Translations under genes and position numbers: made by a program
Shown here: piece by piece, positions 10,271 to 22,382 of the stretch
Layout: the number at the start of each line of letters is the position of its first letter
Position numbering within the stretch: the first letter of the stretch is position 1
Assembly (NCBI GenBank): GCA_932521025.1
Contig: OW051469.1
Span: 8,692,398 to 8,756,397 of the forward strand
DNA: 64,000 bases
Direction: 5' to 3'
Source: Oscheius onirici
Taxonomy: Eukaryota; Nematoda; Chromadorea; Rhabditida; Rhabditidae
Notes under the pieces: generated by a model
The model's database searches: none
Seen by the model: only the letters and a program-made list of their open reading frames with translations
What the model was told of the DNA's origin: nothing

Positions 10271-13014
10271 ATGTCTTTCATCATGCGAGATTCTACTAAC
10301 AAGGTCAGTACGCCTGGAAGGCGCTTCGGAAAACAGCTGCCTCAAGCTGCAAAAAAGGTACAGTTTGCTTCAATAGCTAGCAAAAGTCGAATTTTAAGCC
10401 CTCTGTGAAGAGACGAGAAATCACCCCGACAAGAAATCACAACTTCACAAATTCGTCGAGCTCCCAAGGAGACAGATTCATCCCGACGCGACTGGACGAG
10501 GACCAGCTAGACATGGCCAATTTCTTCATGAAGGGGAAGGTTCGTAGACCTTTTCTTCTTTTTTTTCTAGAAAAAAATGCAAACATGTCGTCAAAAGGGA
10601 GTCACAGTCTGGACAGTACACGATTCAATGTTTCGTGGCTATAAATTTTTACAACAGACTCTACAGTTCACGCATTATATTGTTGTGGCTTCCAAAAAGG
10701 AAACCACAGCTTTAGCAGTTCACTCTTTATCGTTGTGGCTTTGAAAGCTGTAGCTAATGACTCGACAGCTCACACAACATGCTGCTCCGCTGGTCCACAA
10801 CACTGAAAAATGTTGTCGATCCTGTGACAACAACTTTGAAAGTCACAATATCTAAGAGTGGAGGCTGTGGCTCAAGTAGAACTGAAGCGTGAACTGTCTT
10901 GTCTGTAGCTCTAATTTTGATAACCACTATTGAAGTGTGACCTGTCGAAACTGGTTCGTGTTTCTTTGAGACATCTGTTTGATGATGTTTATCTTCTAAT
11001 TTACAGAAAAGATTTTCTGCTTCGAAATTCTAAATTTCAATTTTCAGCCCGATCCGACTTTCAATACATCCTTCTCCGCGCCTTCCTCTCCGGTCAAAGA
11101 CACGGATAAAAACCAACTGCTCCGGATGATGCGTGGCAAATCGGCCAACAGTCTCACAGACGCCGCTGAAGACGAGAGGATCCTAGTTTACAAGAAAAAC
11201 TGTGCCCCCGCCGCTCCCGTCGGACACATGAATCAGGCAAAGGTGCAAATTCGTTTTTAATCAAAATTCAGCACATTTTAGGTACTGTACTCGGCCGCGT
11301 CGATAAATCCCACATCGTCGGTGAAAAAGTCCTCCCGTTACATACCACAATCGGCGGAGCGGATTTTGGACGCGCCGGAGTTCATCGACGACTATTACAT
11401 GAACGTAATAGATTGGAACAAGCACGGAATCGTCGCTGTGGCGCTCTCCTACACGCTCTATTTGTGGAATTCCGAGAGCGGAGACATCCAGGAACTGTTC
11501 CAAATGGACTCGTCGAATGAGCTGGCCCTACCGACGGCTGTCAAATGGTCAAAGGACGGCCTACATCTGGCCGTTGGCTTCCGAGACGGCACGGTCAAGA
11601 TCTACGATCCGAAGAGAGTGGCACCGCCGAATGGAAAGCTAGAAATTAGGACGATGAAGATTCCGCAGCAGGCCAGGAATGGTGAGCGTTCCTTTCTTTG
11701 GGGCTAAAATTGGTAAATTGTGAAGCTGTGATAGTCTTAAAATCATAACCGTGAAGCTGCTGTATTTTCAACTTGGGCCCCGTACCGTCCTCTTGCTTTC
11801 TAAAAAGTGTCGAGGTCCGGTCAATTTCCATTGTTAGTTCAAAATAACTGGAAGGAGTCGTGCGTTTTGAAAGCCGCGTTGGATTTGTAGATACGCAGTC
11901 CTCTTTTAATCAGACCTGGCCATTATGCCTGACTCCGCCTTCCGGCGAGGCTCGCCATATCATGTTAAAATCGAAGACGAGCCAGCCAGTGCCTAAATTA
12001 GTCAATTTCATGTCAATTACTTTAGGTGTTCCAAGAGCTTTTCGGGTACAGTGAAATGATGTTCGCACCGATAAATGTTTACCCAAATATCTTAATTCGA
12101 CCTTTTCCCTTCCCTAGAAACCTGAAGAACATGTTTATTTACAGGCTGTCTCTCATGGAAAGGAGCTGTAGTCAGTGCCGGCTACAAGACGGGAGAGATC
12201 TATCATCACGATGTTCGAATCAAGGAGCATGTTACAGGGTAATTTCTTCCCTTTTAATCTCATATATCCCCATTTCCAGCGTCTTTTCCGGCCATCGGCA
12301 AGAAGTTGTCGGTCTGCAGTGGTCCTACGACGAACGGCTACTGGCTTCTGGAAGTGGCGACGAAACCGTCAGACTGTGGGATGCCGGCCTGTGTGGACAA
12401 CGGACAGAGAACACAGTCTTTACGCTAAACGAGCACGTCGGATCAGTCCGGGCCGTCGAATTTTGCAATTTTAAAGGGAACATGCTGGCTACGGGAGGCG
12501 GAGCCAGCGACAAAACCATTAAAACGTGGAATATTCATAGTGGAGAGATGCTCAAGTCGATCTCGACGGAATCGGCGGTATTTTCCTCGCGTTTAGAAAA
12601 AATAGGAACAATTTTAGGTGAACAGCATATCCTTCAATCAAGACTACAAGGAAATGATCAGCGCTCACTCGTCGGGACAGCTGCACGTCTGGAAGTATCC
12701 AAATTATTCGATTTCGGCTACTCTAGATGGTAAGATTTAGTTATTGAGAAAAGTCCAAAAATCGAAACATAAACTGGTATTACGCTGTAAAATAAACAAA
12801 TTTCCAGGGCACACTCCCCAGCGAGCTCTCTCCCTCGTCTCATCGCCCTGTGGCCAGTACATTATGTCAGCTGGAGGTGACGAGACCCTAAAGACATGGC
12901 ACTGCTTCAAAGTCAGTTTTTTTCCTTAATTTTCACAAAAAAAAAATACTGTTCCAGGTGGACAAGAGCACAGCTCTAATCAAGCCAAAGATGATGGGAC
13001 TATCTATTCGCTAA
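10271..13014 (+). CDS. fzy-1: CDC20 (Fizzy) WD40 activator of the APC/C
   Basis: Nine exons join in phase: 10271-10357, 10399-10539, 11048-11242, 11282-11681, 12145-12238, 12280-12577, 12618-12729, 12808-12911 and 12958-13014, giving 495 residues (human CDC20 has 499). The C-box DRFIPTR is at residues 54-60. The RYIPQSAERILDAPE...DDYYMN segment leads into seven WD40 repeats (for example GHRQEVVGLQWSYDERLLASGSGDETVRLWD, split here: GHRQEVVGLQW and ASGSGDETVRLWD). The C terminus ends in the APC3-binding Ile-Arg tail (MMGLSIR). These, with DAPE and the IR tail, favour CDC20 over the CDH1/FZR paralogue, though no KEN box was noticed. It recruits substrates to the APC/C ubiquitin ligase in mitosis. 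A possible AATAAA is at 13094. Intron 2 (508 nt) holds several copies of a TTGTGGCTT word. Confidence 0.93.
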
Positions 13015-14111
13015 AAGAAGAAACTACTTGGTCTACGCGAAAATACTGGTATTTTATATTGAGAATATTTCAAAAAGTGTCATTCCGTGTGAATAAACGC
13101 ATCAGCAGCAGCACGTCACAGTTTATGTGTTTTGTTTTGAATGGACGGTTATCGGGTTTCTTCCCGTATGACATGCCTCTGACTGTTGATTGGGAAGGGA
13201 GGAGAGTGGCCCTCGCCGAATGACCAATTGCGGAATTCAGTCCTTTTTTCTGTTCTTTAGTTATTTTTTCTAAGTAGGTACTCTCAGTACTGTATCACTT
13301 TTCAGTCTCTAAACATTTATCCTCCGTTCGAAGATAGAAACATCCTGTAGAGACTTGAAAACTTAACGCAGAGATCAGAATAAGCTTATTTTTCTGCTGC
13401 CTGCTTGACACTCTCGCGGATTGATCGGTCTGTTAGTTCGTGTTCTTGCTATTTGGGAACCTGACCAGAAGAAAAGGAAGAATCGTTTCCGAACAGTCCT
13501 ACTCGGCCTTTCAATAATTGCTTACACTTTCTTTTTCCTCATAAATAGGTCGTTTTCGACTGGTTTACGGTATTTTCCTTCTATCTTCCTCTTGGAATGA
13601 TCATTCTTTGTCACCCTAAAATTCCGAAGACCTATTCCGCTTTCTCGGTAATGATTGTTCTGCTTACCTCCTAACCACGTTTATGCTGTCAAACAATCTT
13701 GGCAACTATCCCTGTGCGCTTTGCGAGCACTTTCCTAATAGCCACTTTTCGTTTTTCAGTCCTTTTGTCATCTCTGATCAGGCCCTCACAGCTAGTGACA
13801 ATTGCGCATAAAAAAGAGACGGCTGTCTCGTCAGTCCCGCCTGACTCACACCCGTTTTCCTTTCAATTTCGCTATCCCTGCTTCTCAAACAGCTGGAATA
13901 AGAGCCGAGACCCGCGAGATTGTAATACGTCGGACGTGTAATGAATTCCCAGCATTTTTTCCAAGTTTTTGTGATGTCTCGTTTTCCTCGGAATTTTATA
14001 TCATTTCCTCCAGAATCTTATATTTTCTCGAAATATCGCCATTTTCTCCAAAATGGGCCTCTAATTGCAAAAATAACCAAATTTCAGGCTACTTTCTTTG
14101 GTTTTTTTCTG
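13015..14111. other. Intergenic between CDC20 and a small membrane-protein gene
   Basis: Open frames at 13699-14287 have no recognisable domain and look non-coding. The stretch holds the CDC20 3' flank and the presumed promoter of the gene starting at 14112. Nothing else was seen. Confidence 0.45.
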
Positions 14112-14896
14112 ATGTCCCGAGTGGTAAATGGTCAAACGGTGGCCAGTGTGCCGACAGAGCACAAATTCGACTGGGGATTTGCGAAAAAGGCACCGTGGGG
14201 ACTCCTGGTGACCTCTCAGACGGTAAGTTGAGTAAAATATCCAAAAAAAATAACAGTTTTAGCTTCTGCCAGCAATATCCCTTCTAGTCTTATTTTTCGT
14301 ACCATTCCGCTACGAAGGAATGACATTTTTGGCTGGCAGTTCAGCGAGTTTGTCCATTTTGTGCGGATTCATCCTCCTGGGACATATTCTCGGCCTACAG
14401 AGACGAGTTTTTGAGCTCGGGAATGGAATGGTCCTCTTCATTCCCTTCTGCCTCATTGTGAGTTCCCTTTCTTCAAAAAACACCATTTTCTTGTTGACTA
14501 AGAAAGATTTCGGCATTATTTTTAAAGAGGATGAAAAGCTACAACATCGCATAACATTATATGGGTAGAAAATCAAGTCTTTGACGAGAAAAACGGTCCG
14601 ATAAGGCTGACGGGCCGGCCCGGGTAGGGCTTGGGCCTGAAAGTTTGGCGAGACTCGTTCGTGACGAGATATACGGTCAGAAAGGTCCTCTTTCCCAAGC
14701 TGACAAGCTTAAAACTAGACTCAGACCCCGACCCAGATAATGTCACTTTTTACAGTACTTTGGAGTCTCCGTCATCTTCTTCTTCTGCTACTGCTTCAAC
14801 ACAATGATGTGCGTAATTTCTCTGCTCGACTCATTCCGATTCACCATTCGCATGATGATCACTTACGGTCTTCTAATGGTAAGTCTCTCTCACTGA
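14112..14896 (+). CDS. Small multi-pass membrane protein, unrecognised
   Basis: Three exons fit in phase: 14112-14222, 14263-14457 and 14756-14896, giving 148 residues. The N terminus is soluble (about 35 residues). At least three and probably four hydrophobic segments follow: one starting LLPAISLLVLFFVPF, one around TFLAGSSASLSILCGFILL, one around GMVLFIPFCLIYFGVSV, and IFFFCYCFNTMMCV. The size and topology are like MARVEL-type proteins, but I cannot confirm the family. The stop used here is reached by reading through a good GTAAGT donor after the ATG codon at 14876, so the true gene may have another exon. It lies tail to tail with the receptor gene on the minus strand, only 25 bp away. Confidence 0.6.
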
Positions 14897-14921
14897 ACAA
14901 AGGAGGTCTTAATCTTTATTT

Positions 14922-17900
14922 TCAACTGAGAAAAGTATGGCGCTGCGCACTGAACTCGAAATTCTGGAACAAAATTCTCCGTCGGATGTCTCTCGAAAAG
15001 AGCGCTGATATGGGATTCGTCACGGACAGTATGAGATTAATTAGATGGTAGTAGGCGAAAAGCATGTCGTACAGCTTGGCCTAAAATTCTTCGGGTTACT
15101 ATAACTGCTTCGAACTCTTACCCAGTGGAAGACATCGGCCAAGGCGATGCAACAGTAGTAGAGAAAGACAAGCCAGAGGGAGATGAAGACGGGCATCGAA
15201 AGCATCGTCAGCATGCGCTCAGTCTTCAGATCGCGACGCTTGAGATACGACATTGATGAGAGGCGTCCGATGATTTTCGAGTAGCAAATGGTAGAGATGA
15301 AGAGAGTTGTGATACACCAGAGTGGAGCAACGATAGAATAGACCTGGAAATGAGAGTAATGGTCATTGATATGTACGTCTCTCCACTACTAAAACGTAAT
15401 GGTGTCTGCGTGGACTGTTTATTGTTTGTCCGGGACCTCAAATGGTCGCGAGTCATAAGATAGTCACTTTTGAACGTGAGAACGAGGTAGTCATGAGAAA
15501 ATAAGTTTATTCAAAGGATTAGTCGATTTTAATGGGAATCTAGAATTTGGTGAGAAATTATTTCGTTCGTCTGAACGCCGCGGCGACAGCCGTCGACAGA
15601 CGGCTGGTCTACAGGGTGCGGGGGACGCGCATTTCGTTTTTTGCAAAGTGCACGGCTTCACACATGTTTTTTGTCATTTCTGATGTTAGTTTACATGTTT
15701 CTCTATTATTTGACGTATCATGCTTTGCAGTTTTCAAAAATATGAAACTCTCACCTCATCATCAATCTATCACTCGCTTTTATCGCAACGGCATTTCGGC
15801 ACGCGACAGTTTACGACGTCTAATAATCTCAAAACAACTGGTTTCAATCACAATCGCAAGGTTCAAGGAGCTAGGAAGTAATTCTGATCCTAGAGGACGT
15901 GGTAGACGAGTTTCTGTAGCTACACCGGCAGTTGTCAAGACGTATCCGCTGCAAACCATCAGTAAGAGGCCTAGAGAAATGATCATTTCCGATTGTTCTT
16001 TGCGTCGAATCATCAACAATCATCTGAAGTTGACGGCTTACAAACAATCGACGAGCGAATTTCTGTCTGGAGGTGCCAAGATCAAGAGAAAGAGTCGAGC
16101 CAATGATCTTCTGCATAGATCTCAGAAAACGATTCTTTTCACCTATAAGAGGCTTTGAACAAGCTCGGAACAAGCAGAATGATCGAATTTACGCTAAAAT
16201 CCAGGCTTCCGTTCAGCGTCCAGGATATCCTTAAATCCTTGGAAAAGGCATGGGACGAGATGGATGTCGCGTACCTGCGTGCTACCGTCGACGCCTTCCC
16301 CAAACGACATCGGGCCTGTGTCGATGCCGATGGCGGAACCTTTGAACTTTAAACCGCTAACTGGTTTAGTTTTTTGTAGTGAATGAAACCTATACGGTCG
16401 ATTAGCCTGTTCTATTTTCGTTTTTACGCAACGATTACCTGGTCAACATAATTATGCCGCACCCTGTATTTTAAGACGCAATGTCTGTAGTATTTTAGCT
16501 AAAAACGAGGGGTCCGGCGATAGAGGTTTTTACTTGTCGACTAGGTTAGATAAGTAATAAACACGCTATTGATGAGTGAATTAGCGTACCCCGTGTGTTT
16601 TTGGGCCAAAAATATTTTTTTGGATTTTCGTATTTTCGCAACTTTTTATTTTTACCTTATTTTTTTCACTATTTTTACACTTGAATACATTTTTCTAGTG
16701 TATTTTTTCACGCTGAATTGATTAAGCATGGTTGGAAGTCGAAAAAATAAGCGCAAAACGTCAAAAAAAAAAGAAAATGTGGATGTTTTTATTTTTTTTA
16801 ATTCAAATTCCCGCCTTCAAAAAAGCGCGGCAATTTGAAAAGTGCAGTTGAAAAAAAATCATTTTCCAGATAGAGTATCCTTCCGTTATTGGGAAAAAAC
16901 AAGAAGAAGAAGGTAAGAAGACCTATTTACCAGCAAAATATTTTTTTCGCTAGGGTCTGGAAAGCACGATTTGGGTCCCAAATAGTGCCTCCTGCAAATT
17001 TGAACCGATTTGGATCATGGGAAGTACCCTATCGCCGCCCCCCTCTAAAAGTTACGGGACATTGCGTCTTAAATTGCTCCTATGTCTGTCAGAAGCCCTA
17101 ATTGCAATGAAGAGGGAGTTTTGTAAAGATTCGATAAATTTTGTTCTTTTTTTGTTTTGAAAAACTCTCTTCAAAACAACAAAGGTAATTAGTCAGTTTT
17201 GGGGTAAAGTAGCAAGGGGAACATTAGTCCAGTCTGGGTAGATCTATAGAGTTCAATCACGAATTTAGCCCCCAAAGTGTCGGTATGAGAAGGCGGAATC
17301 AAGAATACAAAACCAACATGAGGTGGCAGCTGGAACATGCATAAAGCCTTGGCTCGCTAGTTCAAACTGAGCTTCTCTGGTCCCTTAGCTAATATTTTTG
17401 CTGCGCAGTTCTCAGTCAAAAAGAACATTCACCGTTTTCCTATTAAATTATATACCTAACTATCGAAGAGTAACCTTGGATTCGGGTCAGAGAGAGACCC
17501 ATCCGTTTCATGATGTACTGACTTCCCGGTAACCTTTACTGTCCTTATTTCTATCACTCACTCTCTCTCTCTCTCTCAGCAGCACATGTTTGTTTGCCCT
17601 CTACAATAGAGCAGACACTTCTTTCACCTCTGTCCTTTGGCACCTGTATCGGCTTTCAGTCGCGACACAAAAACCAATCTCTGTTTCTTTGCAAATCTTC
17701 AAAAAAAAACTCACAAATTTACCCGGACGACGAAAACAGGGAGCAATCACAGAGCTGTGACCGTCAATATAGACAAAAATTGGTGCAGTGTTGTACAGAA
17801 TCATTGTTGAGACCAGCACAGGAATAAAAATAACAATTATGGCTAGGTGGGGAGTCGAGGTGGCGTCGAATCTCTGGAATTTTCTACATTTTTAAAGAAA

Positions 17901-18585
17901 AAAAAATTAAAGGACTGACCCCGGTGACGCTACTCGTAGGCATGCACAATTTCAAGTAGCGATTGATGGAAGCCATCGCGACTCCGGTCATCTGACTGAG
18001 AATGACGGCTCCGTTGAGAATTATTATGAGTGTGGGAATGCAGGTTCGGTTCAGAAGCATCCAAAAGTCCCAGGTTATGGTAATGTTCCGGGTAAAGGAG
18101 AAGAGCAGGTAGCAGAAGAGACTGGCTATATCTGCTGTCGCCTGGAATAGTTTGGGGTGACGCTCTCCTTTTTCTATGGCTCTCTGACTCTCTGTTACTC
18201 ATTCTCTCTCATTTTCTGTCTCCAAACCAACCTGCATAGTCCAGACCCGAAAATACGTGGAGGTGAACGGAGCATATCTCCTGTACCGCAAGACTACTCT
18301 CAGCTCCAGAATGTAGAGAATAACTATAGCTATTGACAGCATCATGCAGGGAATGTGAAATTCCGGCCGGATGAGCCATCGTTCCTTGGACAGAGACTGT
18401 ATGTGAGCGATTGAATAATTCGGTTCGCATGTCATCTGTTCCCAGCTTGAAGGATGAACATCTGGCGCGTTCCTGTAAACTTTCGCATCTTTTTCTTTCT
18501 TGCAGAGTGGGGGAGGATAAGAACACAGATCCCTAGGACCTTCCCTCCAGATGAGTCTATACAGTAATCTTCCTCCCAGCTCCAT
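14922..18585 (-). CDS. Serpentine-type seven-TM chemoreceptor
   Basis: Five exons on the minus strand join in phase: 18585-18232, 18141-17920, 17873-17715, 15343-15122 and 15080-14922, giving about 371 residues. An N-terminal, cysteine-bearing extracellular stretch is followed by TM1 (HIPCMMLSIAIVILYILEL), TM2 (ADIASLFCYLLLFSF) and TM3 with ASINRYLKLC at its inner end, comparable to the NR motif of nematode Sr receptors. TM4 (LAIIVIFIPVLVSTMIL), TM5 (IVAPLWCITTLFISTICYS), TM6 (VFISLWLVFLYYCCIALAD) and TM7 with NPISALFSRDIR follow. The TM7 end NPIS..FS.d.R is typical of serpentine receptors. The subfamily (Srg/Srv-like) is a guess. The long intron 17714-15344 holds a Tc1/mariner remnant. The start at 18585 gives a long N-terminal extension, and an internal Met is possible. 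Confidence 0.78.
15612..16466 (+). mobile_element. Internally deleted Tc1/mariner (IS630 superfamily) element
   Basis: The element is bounded by matching 10 bp inverted ends (CAGGGTGCGG at 15612, its complement ending at 16466) and flanked by TA on both sides (15610-15611 and 16467-16468), the standard Tc1/mariner target duplication. An ORF from 15742 to 16158 resembles the helix-turn-helix N-terminal part of a Tc1-type transposase (SPHHQSITRFYRNGISARDS, then GRGRRVSV). A second fragment at about 16225-16352 resembles the transposase C terminus (SLEKAWDEMD, then FPKRHRACVDADGGTFEL). The DDE/D catalytic core between them is missing, so the copy cannot transpose by itself. It sits in the long intron of the serpentine receptor. 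Confidence 0.85.
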
Positions 18586-19903
18586 CGCAATTTAATGAGC
18601 ATCCGCTGCTAATAACTCTAACAATAGGAAAGGACACATGATTCAAGCAATTGAAAAAGGGCTCGTGTTTTGTGATATGATGTATGTAGGTTCTGAGAAA
18701 AAGGATGAAAGTAGATCTCCTTCATTCTGACTGACCATGCTGATTGTTCTGCAGTCAACAAAGAGCATTTAATAGCTAGAGAGAAAGAACAGTTTTTGAA
18801 CTTGATGGGATGAGAGTGAGAGAGACGGAGAGAGACTGAGAGTCCGAGAACCAGGGAGAGAGAGACAGAGAGTCATAGAGACTGAGGGACAGAGACTGAC
18901 GTAAGTAAGACCAGTCTTTGAACTGGAGAGTAAGAGTAAGCTGAACCCGGACGGACTGCCTTTCAAGAGCCAATTGTGATTGGTAGTGTCGGTTGGGTGT
19001 AAGGTACTTGACGCATCCGGGCAAACAAAGGTTTGAGATCGACTTGATTCGCCGAGAGCGCGGTAAGAGAAAAGGGTTTGATGGTTTTCATCAGCTTTTC
19101 AGAACATAAAAGGAATATGTCTCTCAGAATAATGGGCCAAAGCACTGCTGGACATAGAACAAGCTGTTATGAAAGCAAGAGTAGAGATTACTATTTGAAT
19201 AATTCAGGCTAAGTGTATCTCAAGGAGTGGGTTGCCAAAATACATAACAAGAGATTCGGTTACCTGTGGAGAAGACTATGTTCCATGGTGGCAGGTCGGC
19301 TCTCTAAGTGATTTGAACAAGAGGGCTCTTCCGGTGGGAACTGGTGGGAAAGAGATTACGGGAGGTGGTGATAAAAATGTAAATCAATACGAAAAACAGG
19401 GGAAAAGACTTGTTTTCTTGAGAGACTAGATAACTGTCCCTCTGTCTGTCTCTTTAGTTCTCAAAACGTAATGAGACCAGTATAGCCTCAGAACCAAAAT
19501 TGCCGAAGCCATAGGAAATGGTCAAGGTCCATGTAAACAGACTGGCATCCAGATGAAATTATACGTCGAAACCGTCTAACGGGATTAAACTGGAACATCT
19601 GGAGTAATCGGGCTAAATGAGCGACAAAGAGAGCTCTGATCGCGGGAAAATGACGAAGGATCAAGTAATGCGAGAAGATGGCAAATTTCAGTTGGTGGGC
19701 GACTGAAAATGAGCACCCTTGTCCTATATTGGCAGACGAAACAGGCACATAGAAGAAGAAGGGAGAGAGAGGAAATGGAACGGGCTTTTTTCGAGAGATC
19801 TAATTGCATCTGGCTGTATAGTTGACATGCTTTTTTTTGGTAGAGAAACTGAGACACAGAGAGACAGTTTTTATAATTTCCAAATTTCCAGGTCTTGACA
19901 GCC
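18586..19903. other. Intergenic with GA-rich tract
   Basis: No supported gene. A degenerate GAGAGAC/ACTGAGA tract runs at about 18778-18905. Open frames at 19232-19748 have no recognisable features. Confidence 0.4.
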
Positions 19904-22382
19904 ATGACGACACTGTCCCTCTTCCGTTCCAGTGTTCTGCTCTTCCGGACAGCGCCCAACGGCAAAATTATGGACTTGATCACTGTCCTAATAGAAGGAG
20001 ACAAGACTGTTAGGTAAGAACTTTGTACAAATTTTCTCTCAGCCCATCTGTGTGTCAGTTGATTGAACTCTTTGCAATTCCGGAAGTTTTGAGGTCATGC
20101 CGTGTGAGACTCTTGTGAATAATGGCCATTGTTTTGACGAGGTTTGGACTTACCGGAAAGAATGATTAGCGTAACGACGGCGGAAGATAAGCATTTACAC
20201 TGAGCTGTTCGAGGGGATACTGATTGGTTACATGTGGGCTGGTAAGCTGTTTTTTGTCTGGGAGTGCAACAAGGACACTTTGAAAGACGGAGAGGAGTTC
20301 TTTAACACTTGCCAATAAAAAAAATATAAAAACGTATTTTTAGTTTAAAAAAATAAGGTAGCTTATATAGCTTTGCCAAATTATCCTCTTGCGTACTTAT
20401 CATTACGCAAATTTGCGTACGAAGAATACAGTATAAAGTCGTATGATTTGACGTGCCTGCGCGTACGCAATTGTTCGTTAATGAAAAATACGCAAGATGA
20501 GCATTTGAGGGGCTATACATCCTGTACTAATAGCTACGTATGTAAATAGTTTTAGTTACACGAAATTCGTAGAAAACCAGTTGTTAGCGTTATTTGGCAC
20601 TGATGGATGGTTTTTCGTAATTACGCGCCATTTCAATCAAATAATTACAGTACATGTCTGGTGTCATTAGGTATAAATCTGGTGACAAGATTGAACTAGC
20701 CAAAAAAGTAAGACTCTCTAATTTCAAGGTGTAGCAGACAGGAAGGCGCGTGTTATAGAGCAAAAAGCCAAGAGTCGAGAAAATATAGGAGAGCAAGGTT
20801 CAAGCTACGACCTTTTGCACGTAAAAGCATGATTACCTGTCATCAACTCACCATAATGATTGGCCATCGCCGCTCTCTGTCGCTCTATGCATTGCCTGTA
20901 CTGACGCACTATCTTAGGACTTCTTCGTTAGGCTTTGCCCCCTCTAATTGAGAGCACGTCTTACACAAATTTCCTGACCAATTAATTTCGCAGTCCTCTT
21001 GCTCTTCCGAACAAGTAATAAAGCAAGAATGAGTGGGACATGGATACTCTTTTTTCCTGCAATTCTTTGGCCTGATCGTTTGAGAGACTAATCGAGCTGC
21101 TCAAGTATGTTGTCCGAGTCTAATTTGGGCTGGGAACAAAGAAGCGAGGAGGCGTTGGAAAAGAGAGATTAGTAGTGTACGTGCTTGGACAGGTGCAACA
21201 GGTGGGAATATTAAAGGATCTTGTCCAAATACTAAAGTTATCAAATAGTCAGCTGAAAAGTTATAGAGAGACTGGGAGCAGGCATGGCAAACCTGACCCG
21301 GAAACAGGCCAGGTGGCAACTTTGCGGCGACCCAAAAAATTAATTTCGCATTTATTTCTGATATTTCTTGTTTAAAAATACTTTTGTAGGGTAAGATGAA
21401 GTTATGACATCAGAAAAAATTACGAGAAAACAGAAAACTGACAAAGAAAATGGAAGAATCTTCGGATTTTCCAAGAATTTCGTTGAGATCTTCGGAAAAT
21501 TTTCAGTTTCTTCTCTTTTCGTCGTCAGTTTTCTGTTTTCTTGTACTCTTTTGATGTAATAATTAGATCTTACCCTCTACAGTGTTTTTAAACAAGAAAA
21601 CTCATAAATAAATGTGAAATGAATTTATTAAGTACGCCGCAAAGTTGACCCTGGCTGAAGCTGGTCTGATTCCGGACCAGGTTTGCCATGCCTGCCTGGA
21701 GACATAGAAACGTGTTCGAATTTACGGATAAGTGAATTTTTGGGGGTGTGTTTATATCTTCCGGCCCAAGGGTCGCAAGATGTTGAACCGACTGGAAACG
21801 AACAGAAAAAGAGACAGCTTACCTTCTACCCAACCCGGGTATATAATGTTGTTCCGTCTCGTGATCCAGGTCTAAAGGCGCGTTTTTTCAGAAGCTTCAG
21901 AAGGCGCGCGTGGGCTTCAGTCTATATTTGCACAAAACACAAAGCAGGAGGCCTTTCGCCCCGTTTTAATTGGTATATCAGTTTTCAGATTGAGATCATT
22001 TGCATATTGAGAAAGTTGGCAGTACCAAAAGAGTGGGGGATCAAAAGAGTGGGAAAGCAGGAGGAGGGAGCCCTTTAATGGGTTCACGTTTATCATTTCC
22101 GCAACGTCGGAAAGTAATCATGGATTAGACAGCTCAATGTTGCAAAAGACATGCACTCTACTCTCTCACGCACGGAACTTTCTAGAAATTTTTGCACCTA
22201 TTTCAGCAGACCGTGCAGACGAGATCGGGCGCGGATGCATCTGAAATCTTTAGTTTTCAATCTAAAAAATGGGCAAGCGTGTGTGTTTCTTCAAGTTTTT
22301 AAGGCAATTATCCAATTTCAGAACTCCCGGATCGGTGCCACAATTCTCGCCAGCCACGTCGCCCGTCGGCTTCAACGTCTGA
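19904..22382 (+). CDS. Possible small two-exon gene (56 aa)
   Basis: An exon at 19904-20013, preceded by TTTCCAG at 19886-19892 and ended by GTAAGA, encodes MTTLSLFRSSVLLFRTAPNG and then KIMDLITVLIEGDKTV. It ends in phase 2. A second exon at 22322-22382, preceded by AATTTCAG, continues in the matching phase with TPGSVPQFSPATSPVGFNV and a TGA. Both exons are clearly more GC-rich than the surrounding intron and intergenic DNA, which suggests coding constraint. I do not recognise the product. The N terminus is Arg- and Ser-rich and hydrophobic and could be a mitochondrial targeting or membrane sequence. The 2.3 kb intron contains a MITE at 21278-21695. Upstream exons are possible, since the ATG lies 11 bases inside the exon. 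Confidence 0.4.
20330..20520. repeat. Region rich in TACGCAA/TTGCGTA words
   Basis: At least five copies of TACGCAA or its complement lie within about 120 bp (around 20390-20500), arranged on both strands. The same GTACGCAA word recurs beside dispersed repeats near 34804, 36469 and 36660. It may be the end sequence of a decayed repeat family. Confidence 0.4.
21278..21695. mobile_element. MITE-like element, 418 bp with terminal inverted repeats
   Basis: The left end begins GCAGGCATGGCAAACCTG and the right end finishes with its exact complement. Inverted similarity continues inward: GGCCAGGTGGCAACTTTGCGG on the left against CCGCAAAGTTGACCCTGG on the right, then TTAATTTC..CATTTATTT and CTTGTTTAAAAA against their counterparts, and GAAAACAGAAAACTGAC near the centre against GTCAGTTTTCTGTTTTC. 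Most of the element is thus one imperfect palindrome with no ORF. That is typical of a non-autonomous DNA transposon. Its target-site duplication is not clear (CTGGGA against CTGGAGA). Confidence 0.82.

Noticed and set aside
12026-12733. Single 235-codon frame as an independent gene
   Set aside because: It covers CDC20 exons 5-7 plus retained introns; the phase-correct splicing gives full WD40 repeats.
15547-15741. Upstream extension of the Tc1-like ORF
   Set aside because: It begins outside the element boundary at 15612 and lacks transposase similarity; the Met at 15742 is the better start.
16889-17101. 70-codon frame starting with a lysine-rich MGKNKKKK
   Set aside because: No splice partners or family match; it lies in the long chemoreceptor intron and is in the opposite orientation.
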